Shown here: positions 1 to 5,780 of the stretch, in pieces
How positions within the stretch are numbered: position 1 is the first letter of the stretch
Layout: every line of letters begins with the position of its first letter
Assembly: GCA_963854565.1 (NCBI GenBank)
Contig: CAWKZT010000090.1
Location: 1-7,273, forward strand
Direction: 5' to 3'
DNA: 7,273 bases
Source: CAWKZT01 sp963854565
GTDB lineage: Bacteria > Actinomycetota > Acidimicrobiia > Acidimicrobiales > JAHEJN01
Translations under genes and position numbers: made by a program
Notes under the pieces: model-generated
The model's input: the letters and a program-made list of their open reading frames with translations, nothing else
The model's database searches: none
Told to the model about the DNA's origin: nothing

Positions 1-29
1 CACCAAAAACTGTTGACCACTACTTCGGG

Positions 30-788
30 CTAGTCCTTGCTGCTGATGTTTTTTTGGAGGCTGGTTACGAGTGCCTGGAACTGGGGTTCGGCCATGCTCC
101 AAAGCTGTGGTTCGAGCTCGAAATCTACGGCCGCGTTGGATTCGACAACCTGATCGAGATTAGTGATGGTGGCTTTTGTTTTGGCCACGAGTTCCTTTGG
201 AAATGAAGCTGCTCGTGCGGCGATTTCTTGGGCCCGACCTTGTAGTTCGTCGTCGGCTACGCACTCCCATGCTAAACCCCGCTCGGCGGCCTGTTGTCCG
301 GTGAGGCGCTGTCCGAAGAGCACCATGGCCATGGTGGTGGCCTGATTAGTGATGTGGCGAAGTCGCCAGGTGTGTCCGCCACCGGGGTGAAGTCCAATTT
401 GTAAGAACCGACTGTCGAATTTGGCTGAATCGGCGGCAAGCACCATGTCGCAGGCCAGGAGCATGTTCATACCTGCGCCAACGGCGGCACCGTTGACCGC
501 AGCGATGGTAGGCAGTGTGGTGTGGGCGACCCGGAGGAACCCGTTGTAAATTTCGCGCATGGTTCCGGCTTCGCCACCGGCCAACAAATCGTCGAGGTCG
601 GCCCCGGCGCAAAACGCTGGAGCGGCGCCGGTGATGATGAGCGCACCCACCGAATCATCGGCTTCGAGTTCGTCGATGGCGGCCACTAATTCGACATTCA
701 TTTGGTTGTTAATGGCGTTGCGCTTACCGGGATCGTTCAGTGTGATGGTGGCGACGCGGTCTGTGCGTTGGACGAGGATGTACGACAT
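30..788 (-). CDS. Crotonase-fold (enoyl-CoA hydratase/isomerase family) protein lacking both classical catalytic glutamates
   Basis: This 252-residue protein has the full length of a single-domain crotonase, a cytoplasmic family acting on acyl-CoA thioesters. The two oxyanion-hole segments are visible: FCAGADL at residues 59-65 and GAAVGAG at 100-106. At the positions of the two catalytic glutamates of mitochondrial enoyl-CoA hydratase (Glu144, Glu164) I read Asn108 (GAGMNML) and Phe128 (FDSRFLQIG). It may therefore not be a standard hydratase. The segment LHPGGGHTW (133-141) resembles an actinobacterial crotonase group I remember, whose reaction I cannot name. I chose the ATG at 788 because the family's N-terminus begins at MSYILVQ. 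The possible upstream extension to 866 is Thr-rich, unlike the family, and overlaps the nuclease gene. The gene lies 37 bases behind the nuclease stop and has only a weak AGGG before its start, so it is probably read from the nuclease transcript. Family confidence is high; the substrate is unknown. Confidence 0.9.
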   Translation of the reverse strand: MSYILVQRTDRVATITLNDPGKRNAINNQMNVELVAAIDELEADDSVGALIITGAAPAFCAGADLDDLLAGGEAGTMREIYNGFLRVAHTTLPTIAAVNGAAVGAGMNMLLACDMVLAADSAKFDSRFLQIGLHPGGGHTWRLRHITNQATTMAMVLFGQRLTGQQAAERGLAWECVADDELQGRAQEIAARAASFPKELVAKTKATITNLDQVVESNAAVDFELEPQLWSMAEPQFQALVTSLQKNISSKD

Positions 789-825
789 GGCCCTAGTCTG
801 CCAGGTAGGTGCCGTTGTGTGCGTA

Positions 826-1758
826 CTAGTAGTCGCCGTCGCTGGCGAGATATGCGCCACCTTCACTGCACGTGGCCGACACAGGACACCACCTACAAGG
901 TGGCCCCGTGACTTTGATTGCCTCGCGTTCTTCGGTCTGCAGGTCGATCATCTTGCGGATGCCATCCGCGAGTCGGGCTTCGGCTGAATCGAGGGCGTGG
1001 ATCGTGACGGATTCGGGGTGAAGTTCGCCCTGGTCGAGATAGAACGATGCCAGCATTCGGGGTGGTACGCCGGTCTTGATCGCTTCAAGTAACCCATAGA
1101 AGCGCAAGTCGTCTATGTGGCTTGAGAAATAGCGGCCGGTTTTGAAATCGATGAGTACTTTTCCGGCGGTATTGCCGTGGGGGTGACCCAACGTGAGGTC
1201 GACCTTGCCCCGCAAAATTATTCGACCATCGAGCAACTCGAGTGTGACGCGACTTTCGGTGACGGGGCGCCAACCCTGTTTGAGGGGCGGGAACGTCTCG
1301 ACGAAGCTGGCGAAACGTTCGACGGCCTCGGACCGCAGTTCGGCTTTCTCGCGTTCGGAGCGAGTTTGGATGAAGTCGGTGGTCCACGAATCGCCGTATT
1401 CGAGGACTGCGATGGCGTCATTGACGATCGCGGCGGGGACGACTTCGCCCTGCCAATGGACCGATAACTCGATGGCCTTGTGGACCACGGTGCCTATGAC
1501 CATGGGCAAGGTGGGTTCGAACTTCTGCTTTTGTTCCGCTACGTAGCGAGCTTCGCATCCGTGCACCATATTGAGGGCATGTTTGTTGACAAAAATGACT
1601 TGGTCATCGGCTAGCTGGGGAAGCGACACTCGGACGCCCGCTTCCAGGCGAGAGCGCAGCAGAAGGCGAAGCTGGGGGTCGAAGTCCGGGTGGTCGTCGG
1701 GCCGGGAGCCGATGAGTTCCAGCACATGCAATTGCGCAGGTGTCAGCTCGGTGGACAT
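826..1758 (-). CDS. PD-(D/E)XK nuclease of the RecB/Cas4 family with a probable 4Fe-4S cluster
   Basis: This 310-residue protein has the motifs of a RecB/Cas4-type exonuclease domain in order: GTVVHKAIE with His93, RGKVDL with Asp187, VLIDFKTG with Asp204 and Lys206, and DDLRFY with Tyr221. The usual Gln of the QxxxY motif is replaced by Asp217. One cysteine precedes the core (Cys68, in HGCEARY) and three follow it (Cys288, Cys291, Cys297, in CRWCPVSATC). This is the arrangement that binds a 4Fe-4S cluster in Cas4 and AddB. There is no helicase domain, and no cas or addA gene nearby, so CRISPR adaptation is not implied. A DNA-repair or end-processing role in the cytoplasm is an inference from the family. 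I chose the ATG at 1758; an in-frame TTG lies two codons upstream at 1764. No Shine-Dalgarno sequence is evident, but a TAAGCT box ends six bases before the ATG. The crotonase follows 37 bases downstream. Confidence 0.85.
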   Translation of the reverse strand: MSTELTPAQLHVLELIGSRPDDHPDFDPQLRLLLRSRLEAGVRVSLPQLADDQVIFVNKHALNMVHGCEARYVAEQKQKFEPTLPMVIGTVVHKAIELSVHWQGEVVPAAIVNDAIAVLEYGDSWTTDFIQTRSEREKAELRSEAVERFASFVETFPPLKQGWRPVTESRVTLELLDGRIILRGKVDLTLGHPHGNTAGKVLIDFKTGRYFSSHIDDLRFYGLLEAIKTGVPPRMLASFYLDQGELHPESVTIHALDSAEARLADGIRKMIDLQTEEREAIKVTGPPCRWCPVSATCSEGGAYLASDGDY

Positions 1759-1764
1759 AAGCAA

Positions 1765-1770
1765 AGCTTA
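1765..1770 (-). promoter_or_regulatory. Candidate -10 box for a leaderless nuclease transcript
   Basis: On the minus strand TAAGCT fits the TANNNT form of a -10 element and ends exactly six bases before the ATG at 1758. With normal promoter geometry, transcription would begin at or next to the start codon, which fits the absence of a Shine-Dalgarno sequence. No convincing -35 hexamer is seen at 16-18 bases upstream. It also argues against the TTG at 1764, which would directly abut the box. Confidence 0.4.
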
Positions 1771-1782
1771 GGGCAGATAAGA

Positions 1783-1808
1783 GTGTCACACCCTCTCTCT
1801 AAGGTGTG
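1783..1808. repeat. Overlapping inverted repeats between divergent genes (possible operator)
   Basis: The short intergenic space between the nuclease (start 1758) and the small plus-strand gene (start 1830) holds GTGTCACAC at 1783-1791, a perfect odd palindrome. It overlaps a second inverted repeat: CACACC at 1787-1792 pairs perfectly with GGTGTG at 1803-1808 across ten bases (CTCTCTCTAA). The position, between two divergent starts and just upstream of the -10-like box of the nuclease, suits a regulator binding site. I do not recognise the motif as that of a known regulator. Six-base arms can arise by chance, so the regulatory reading is tentative. Confidence 0.35.
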
Positions 1809-1818
1809 GTTACGGAGT

Positions 1819-1825
1819 AGGAGAG
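1819..1825 (+). promoter_or_regulatory. Ribosome binding site of the small hypothetical gene
   Basis: AGGAGAG lies with its GGAG core six bases before the ATG at 1830. It is the strongest Shine-Dalgarno match in the window and supports that ATG over the in-frame Met20, where the conserved-looking part of the protein begins. Confidence 0.75.
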
Positions 1826-1829
1826 AAAA

Positions 1830-2255
1830 ATGGCTACACAAAATAGGACAAAACAACACCCGGATTTATCGCGACAAATCGGCTCAATGCAGTTTGCTCG
1901 CGCGGCGAGAACACTGGGCGAAGCGGCCACTCGTGGTGGCCTCGTCGTGCCGGCGTTTCGTAGCCCGCCTCGGCAGGCGGGCACTCGGCGGGCTTTGCAG
2001 CGCCGCACCGATGGCTCGGTCACCGTTGCGGTGGCGTTGCGAGATCGACCGTGGTTAGCCGTCCAGGCCGACATGGTCGATGGTGTTTTGGCCGCCAATG
2101 AGTTCACCGATTCGCAAAAGGTCCAATGGCGTGATCGGTTGTTCGGGGCGCTAATGGGCGCCGATGGAATTTGCCTCGATGGGCCCGACGCCCATCACGC
2201 GGTTGACGCCGCAACCCAGACCCCAACTACCGATGGAGTGCCTCAGGCTGCGTAA
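1830..2255 (+). CDS. Small hypothetical protein (141 aa), actinobacterial style, function unknown
   Basis: I recognise no catalytic domain. The protein is soluble, with no signal peptide or membrane segment. Residues 20-60 are basic, with an Arg/Ala-rich helix-like stretch (QFARAARTLGEAA), then LVVPAFRSPPR (38-48) and an Arg cluster up to residue 59. Residues 61-115 look like a small alpha/beta unit (VTVAVALRDRPWLAVQADMV, then a helix through KVQWRDRLFGALMG). The tail after residue 120 is Thr/Ala-rich and probably disordered. I have an impression of similar proteins in other actinobacteria but cannot name a family. The gene is real by its strong ribosome binding site, its codon use like that of its neighbours, and its neat fit: it diverges from the nuclease and ends three bases before the stop of the converging crotonase. 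The basic region could bind nucleic acid, but that is speculation. Its message can form strong alternative hairpins at 1962-1994. Confidence 0.75.
   Translation: MATQNRTKQHPDLSRQIGSMQFARAARTLGEAATRGGLVVPAFRSPPRQAGTRRALQRRTDGSVTVAVALRDRPWLAVQADMVDGVLAANEFTDSQKVQWRDRLFGALMGADGICLDGPDAHHAVDAATQTPTTDGVPQAA
1962..1994 (+). repeat. GC-rich hairpin with a competing alternative pairing inside the small gene
   Basis: GCCCGCCT at 1963-1970 pairs perfectly with AGGCGGGC at 1975-1982 across a four-base CGGC loop. A near copy of the right arm, GGCGGGCT at 1987-1994, can instead pair perfectly with AGCCCGCC at 1962-1969 across 17 bases. The two structures exclude each other because they share the left arm. 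The stretch encodes residues 44-55 of the small hypothetical protein (Ser, two Pro, Arg, Gln, Ala, Gly, Thr, two Arg, Ala), so GC-rich coding alone could explain part of it. Confidence 0.5.
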
Positions 2256-2258
2256 TGG

Positions 2259-3101
2259 TTAACTCAACGGACCACGGTCGGCGTTGTCAGGGTTTACATA
2301 GTTGGCCTCGCGCTTTTCGAAGTACGACATGACGGCTTCAACCTGGTTGGGTTGGCCAATGAGTGCGGCGATTTCGGAGCGCTCGGCCGCGAGACCTTCG
2401 GCATGAGAACGTTTCGCGGCTTCGTTGAACATTCGCTTAATAGCTCGCATGGCATGGGGTGAGCGAGCAGCAATTGCCTCGGCTCGTTCCATTGCTGCTG
2501 CGTGGGGGTCCTCCGCTACGGCGGTGGCCAGACCGAGTGATACTGCTTCGGTTCCACTAACCATCCGGGCAGTAAATGCCAGATCCTTGGCCACATCGAT
2601 TCCTACGAGTTCGATAAGCGTCTGGGTAACGGTCATATCCGGGCTTAGACCCCAACGGCTTTCCATGACCGACATTCGAGAGTCGGGGGCCACGACACGG
2701 ATATCAGCACCCAGAGCCAACTGGCAACCGCCACCGAGAGCCACGCCGTGCACCGCGGCGATTACCGGAGCAGGCATTTCGCGCCATTGCCAGCAGATCT
2801 GTTGGGCCTGATGGGTTATTGCGCCGTCGTTTACTTGACCTATCCATGTCAGCGAAGTTTCTGGATCGGTGGAGCCACCGCCCGCCATACCCGCAAATCC
2901 CTCAAAGTCGAGCCCGGCACAGAATCCAGCGCCGTTGCCGGATAATACGACTGCTCGAATGCTCCCATCGTTGGCCAGTTGCTCACCGGCATCGAGCAAG
3001 GCGCGAAACATGGCATTGTCGAGGGCGTTGAGTTTGTCGACCCGGTTAAGTCGGACGTCGGCAATGCCGTTGTCGATGGAAATGGTCACGCGATCGGTCA
3101 T
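2259..3101 (-). CDS. Crotonase / enoyl-CoA hydratase family protein, subfamily with SVMESRWGL motif
   Basis: This 280-residue cytoplasmic crotonase-fold protein probably acts on an acyl-CoA thioester. Oxyanion-hole segments are FCAGLDF (60-66) and GVALGGG (119-125). The position of the first classical hydratase glutamate (Glu144) is Gln127 in GGGCQLALGADIR, while the second (Glu164) is kept as Glu147 in MSVMESRWGLSPDM. This Gln/Glu pair and the WGL-PDM signature match a widespread bacterial group usually annotated only as crotonase/enoyl-CoA hydratase. A single acid suits isomerase-like or other crotonase chemistry as well as hydration. The insertion around residues 70-90 (Gly/Ser/Thr-rich) is longer than in minimal hydratases. 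The start MTDRVTISIDNG is at the family N-terminus; no clear Shine-Dalgarno precedes it. It converges on the small gene and diverges from the acyltransferase (113 bases between starts). It is a different subfamily from the crotonase at 30-788, so not a recent duplicate. Confidence 0.9.
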   Translation of the reverse strand: MTDRVTISIDNGIADVRLNRVDKLNALDNAMFRALLDAGEQLANDGSIRAVVLSGNGAGFCAGLDFEGFAGMAGGGSTDPETSLTWIGQVNDGAITHQAQQICWQWREMPAPVIAAVHGVALGGGCQLALGADIRVVAPDSRMSVMESRWGLSPDMTVTQTLIELVGIDVAKDLAFTARMVSGTEAVSLGLATAVAEDPHAAAMERAEAIAARSPHAMRAIKRMFNEAAKRSHAEGLAAERSEIAALIGQPNQVEAVMSYFEKREANYVNPDNADRGPLS

Positions 3102-3202
3102 GAGAGAACCGTAGGCGAATTAGCGCAAAACCCGGAAGTCACCTCCGTCGTAGACCTGGTTTGGCTGTTGGTGGCGGTTCTGCTTTGTAGATTTGGGGTA
3201 GC

Positions 3203-3208
3203 TAAGCT
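3203..3208 (+). promoter_or_regulatory. Candidate -10 box for a leaderless acyltransferase transcript
   Basis: TAAGCT ends exactly six bases before the TTG start at 3215, the same hexamer and spacing as before the nuclease gene. No Shine-Dalgarno sequence lies at a useful distance. No good -35 hexamer is seen. The box contains the TAA that closes the reading frame upstream (3203-3205), so translation cannot begin earlier than 3206 in this frame. Confidence 0.35.
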
Positions 3209-3214
3209 GCTGTC

Positions 3215-5215
3215 TTGTCGTATGCATCCTCCGACCGTGTGCGTCCGACGCTCAACTACGATCCGTCGCTCGATGGCTTGCGAGCTATCGCGGTTGTATC
3301 GGTCATGGTGTACCACGGCTACCTAGGGGTAGCCGGCGGTGGCTTTCTTGGCGTTGATCTGTTTTTTGTACTGAGCGGTTATCTGATTACCACGCTCTTG
3401 TTGTTGGAATACGACGCCACCGGAACCATCTCACTGTCCGCTTTTTGGTTGCGTCGAGCCAAACGCCTGTTGCCTGTCATGTTTGTGGTAGTTGGCGTTG
3501 TGATGCTGATCGGAGCGCTCACGGCTGGTCCCGATGCGCTGAAGGCTATTCGCAACGATGGAATCGCCACCATTTTCTACAGCGCCAATTGGCGGCAGGC
3601 ATTCAGTGAGCAATCGTATTTTGATCAGTTTGCTGACCCATCGCCATTTCGACACATGTGGTCCCTTGCCATTGAAGAACAGTGGTATCTGGTTTGGCCT
3701 CTGGTGCTCGCATTTGCTCTGCCCCGATTGTTCGCCCGACAGGTGAGTTGGGTAGGAGGTCTTGGCGTCGCCGTACTTCTGTCGGCAGGCGCTATGGCCT
3801 GGCATGCTCACGGTGCCGCCGACACATCGAGGGCTTACTACGGAACCGAGACTCGTGTCCAAACCCTGCTGGTAGGCGCCATGCTGGCTTTCCTGCTCCA
3901 CCGGTTCCGAACCGACACCGGGCCAATCGAGTCGAATTCGCCATGGATCAAATGGGTCGGTTTGTTTGGCGTAGGCGGATTCGTGGCGGCAGTATTTTTG
4001 GTGAGCGACACCGACAGGTGGATGTACAACGGTGGGTTCCTCCTCGTGGCATTGCTGGGAGCTGCCGCCACGGCCGGAACCGTGATCGCCACTGAACGCA
4101 ATCCGCTCCGCTCGATGTTGGCTCGGCGCCCCTTACCTCAGATCGGTCGGATTTCCTATGGTCTGTACCTCTGGCATTGGCCGATCTTTACGTGGCTCAC
4201 CGAATCTCGTCTCGGGTTTACGGGGCTAGCTCAATTTGCCGTGCAAGTGACGGTGACCGTTGCGGCGGCCATGGTGTCGTTTGTGGTTATTGAACGACCC
4301 ATGCGTCGGGTGGGGTGGGCTCCCAAAAATTTCGTGCTGGCAGGGTTTGGTTCGGCGATCGCAATTTGCGCGGCGTTGATTTTTGTCACCTGGCCCAATC
4401 CGGTGGTCGACGAGCGTTACGCGTCGACCCTGGTGGTTGACTTACCCAGCGTCTCATCCCCGATCCTGCCTGAAGTCACGATTGAGCCGACTGTTGTGCC
4501 GGCAGAGCGTCCGGAGCCCACCGTCATCGCCGAGCCGGTTGTACCACCGACGGCGTTTCTGGTCGGCGATTCGAGTTACCTGACGTTGTTTGAGCAGTAT
4601 CAACCATGGCGAGATGAAATCTTGCGGGTTCGGTCAGGCGCGACGCTCGGCTGCGGCTTGCTTCCGGACTATCAGACGGTGGTGTACGAAGAATGCACAA
4701 ACCGTCAGGAGCGGTGGGCGATTGAGTTGGCGGAGATCAAGCCCGATATTTTGGTTCTGGGCCTGTCTGTATGGGATCTTGACCCACCGGTGGTTGATGG
4801 AGATCCGCTCGTATTCGGCTCCATGGAGCATCGACAGCTGTTGCGGCAAGGTGTCGACGACATCCGCTCATTTGTTGACCTACAGTCGGGCCGGAGCCTG
4901 CCGGTCACTATTTTGTTGTTGCCATGTCAAGATCCTGACCTCGATCGATTTTCTCAGCCCTTGACCGATGCTGAGTTTGTCCGACGGGTTGCCTGGCTGA
5001 ACTGGTGGGCAGGGACCTATGCCCGTGAAACTCAGAGCGCAGTGGTCGACATTGGCGCACAAACGTGCGAGGCCGATGGCGTGGCGCGTCTAAACGGCGA
5101 ATTGTTATACCGCGATGGGGTGCACTATCGAGACGAGGTGGCCGATTGGGTCTGGGATATCTTGCTCGTCGAAATTCGGTCTTCGTATCCAAATGTTCAC
5201 GGCTCCGCAGAATGA
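3215..5215 (+). CDS. Membrane O-acyltransferase (acyltransferase 3 / OafA-like) with C-terminal SGNH domain
   Basis: This 666-residue protein has the two-domain build and usual length of OafA-type O-acyltransferases, which transfer acyl groups to cell-surface glycans. The N-terminal part (about 20-395) is multi-spanning membrane: LDGLRAIAVVSVMVYH with His34, GGFLGVDLFFVLSGYLIT (42-59), LRRAKRLLP (79-87), FRHMWSLAIEEQWYLVWP with His147 and Glu154/155, and GRISYGLYLWHWPI (311-324). A Pro/Glu/Val-rich linker (about 410-445) leads to an extracytoplasmic SGNH hydrolase-like domain with GDS (451-453, nucleophile Ser453) and the closing Asp634-Gly-Val-His637. Four cysteines in this domain (480, 494, 571, 618) could form two disulfides. 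An upstream in-frame stop at 3203 limits the start to TTG 3215 or GTG 3239; TTG keeps the usual lead before the first helix. No glycan-synthesis genes are adjacent, so the acceptor (peptidoglycan, polysaccharide or glycolipid) is unknown. Function is inferred from the family. Confidence 0.93.
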   Translation: MSYASSDRVRPTLNYDPSLDGLRAIAVVSVMVYHGYLGVAGGGFLGVDLFFVLSGYLITTLLLLEYDATGTISLSAFWLRRAKRLLPVMFVVVGVVMLIGALTAGPDALKAIRNDGIATIFYSANWRQAFSEQSYFDQFADPSPFRHMWSLAIEEQWYLVWPLVLAFALPRLFARQVSWVGGLGVAVLLSAGAMAWHAHGAADTSRAYYGTETRVQTLLVGAMLAFLLHRFRTDTGPIESNSPWIKWVGLFGVGGFVAAVFLVSDTDRWMYNGGFLLVALLGAAATAGTVIATERNPLRSMLARRPLPQIGRISYGLYLWHWPIFTWLTESRLGFTGLAQFAVQVTVTVAAAMVSFVVIERPMRRVGWAPKNFVLAGFGSAIAICAALIFVTWPNPVVDERYASTLVVDLPSVSSPILPEVTIEPTVVPAERPEPTVIAEPVVPPTAFLVGDSSYLTLFEQYQPWRDEILRVRSGATLGCGLLPDYQTVVYEECTNRQERWAIELAEIKPDILVLGLSVWDLDPPVVDGDPLVFGSMEHRQLLRQGVDDIRSFVDLQSGRSLPVTILLLPCQDPDLDRFSQPLTDAEFVRRVAWLNWWAGTYARETQSAVVDIGAQTCEADGVARLNGELLYRDGVHYRDEVADWVWDILLVEIRSSYPNVHGSAE

Positions 5216-5247
5216 AATTTGCGGTACGGTTAGGCGTTCCAAAGCCC

Positions 5248-5330
5248 GCCCGGATGGTGGAATGGCAGACACGGCTGACTTAAAATCAGCTACTCGAAAG
5301 AGTGTGCGGGTTCGAATCCCGCTCCGGGCA
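5248..5330 (+). tRNA. tRNA-Leu(UAA)
   Basis: A complete class II tRNA can be folded by hand. The acceptor stem is GCCCGGA (5248-5254) with TCCGGGC (5323-5329) and discriminator A5330. The D-arm stem is GTG (5257-5259) with CAC (5270-5272). The anticodon stem is GCTGA (5274-5278) with TCAGC (5286-5290), and the loop CTTAAAA places anticodon TAA at 5281-5283. The long variable arm ACTC-GAAA-GAGT (5292-5303) is expected for leucine. The T-arm is GCGGG-TTCGAAT-CCCGC (5306-5322). The next bases are CCG, so CCA is not encoded and must be added after transcription. The gene starts 32 bases after the acyltransferase stop; I see no convincing separate promoter, nor a terminator in the 17 bases before the converging queF-like stop. 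Confidence 0.98.
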
Positions 5331-5347
5331 CCGCGTTAACCTTGTAG

Positions 5348-5740
5348 CTACGCTCGGGCGGTGGCTGACAACTCGATGCCACCGCGGACATTCTGCGTCA
5401 GTTCCACGGTGATCGCCGCGTCGGTTGCCGCCGCGAGATCACGGGCAATAGCAGCCGCAAGGTTCTCGCCGAAAATTCCGTCGTCGCGCCAGCTGGCGAG
5501 ATAAAGCTTGAGGGTCTTCGTTTCGATGCTCTTGCCCGCGAGGGGCACGAGATCAATCGTGCAGCGGTAGTGATCGGGCTGGCGAGTTACCGGACACCAG
5601 GCGAGCAGTTCGGTGGTAACGAATCGGGCGCCGGTGACCTCGGGGTCGACCGCGATCGCCTCAAGCTGCGCTGCGCCAGCTCTTGAATCGGTCGGAATAG
5701 GTGTGGGACCGCCACCAAGGGCAGTTAGATCGTCGCTCAT
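5348..5740 (-). CDS. queF: QueF-like preQ0 reductase (7-cyano-7-deazaguanine reductase) with an altered active site
   Basis: QueF (tunnelling fold, cytoplasmic) reduces the nitrile of preQ0 to preQ1 with NADPH in queuosine synthesis. This 130-residue protein is near the length of short, single-domain QueF. It has FVTTELLAWCPVTRQPDHY (40-58) with the covalent catalytic Cys49 and Asp56, and the QueF signature ETKTLKLYLASWRDDGIF (73-90) starting at substrate-binding Glu73. Canonical QueF continues with Phe-His-Glu; here it is Phe90-Gly91-Glu92, so the conserved His is lost while the Glu stays. Thr74 and Thr76 replace the usual Ser/Leu and Ser/Ala, and Arg53 the usual Gly. I chose ATG 5740 because the preceding GGTGGG is a plausible ribosome binding site. 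Longer starts (5812, 5782) would run into prfC and add non-family residues. No queC, queD or queE is in view. It could be an active variant or a relative with changed chemistry. Confidence 0.8.
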   Translation of the reverse strand: MSDDLTALGGGPTPIPTDSRAGAAQLEAIAVDPEVTGARFVTTELLAWCPVTRQPDHYRCTIDLVPLAGKSIETKTLKLYLASWRDDGIFGENLAAAIARDLAAATDAAITVELTQNVRGGIELSATARA

Positions 5741-5765
5741 GCCCACCAGTGTGCCGCATCGGGCG

Positions 5766-5771
5766 TAACCT
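5766..5771 (+). promoter_or_regulatory. Candidate -10 box of prfC
   Basis: TAACCT fits TANNNT and ends nine bases before the prfC ATG at 5781, with no Shine-Dalgarno sequence between. This would put the transcription start within a few bases of the ATG. No clear -35 hexamer is seen. Its TAA also closes the prfC frame upstream. Confidence 0.3.
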
Positions 5772-5780
5772 GAAACGCTC

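Noticed and set aside
19..34. Possible small hairpin (ACTA with TAGT around a CTTCGG-type loop) at the end of the first crotonase gene
   Set aside because: Only four clean pairs with a bulge, overlapping the stop codon; too weak to call a terminator, and the window ends before its context can be judged.
789..866. N-terminal extension of the crotonase from an ATG at 866
   Set aside because: It overlaps the end of the nuclease gene, is Thr-rich and unlike crotonase N-termini, while the ATG at 788 gives the normal family start.
559..987. Plus-strand open frame of 142 codons
   Set aside because: It is a shadow across the crotonase and nuclease genes on the other strand, with low-complexity translation.
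826..1758. Nuclease as a CRISPR Cas4 gene
   Set aside because: No cas1, cas2 or repeat array is present and the neighbours are unrelated; only the family-level similarity is supported.
5216..5347. tRNA-associated integration site
   Set aside because: The tRNA is intact, there is no integrase gene, and no repeat of the tRNA 3' end is seen elsewhere in the window.
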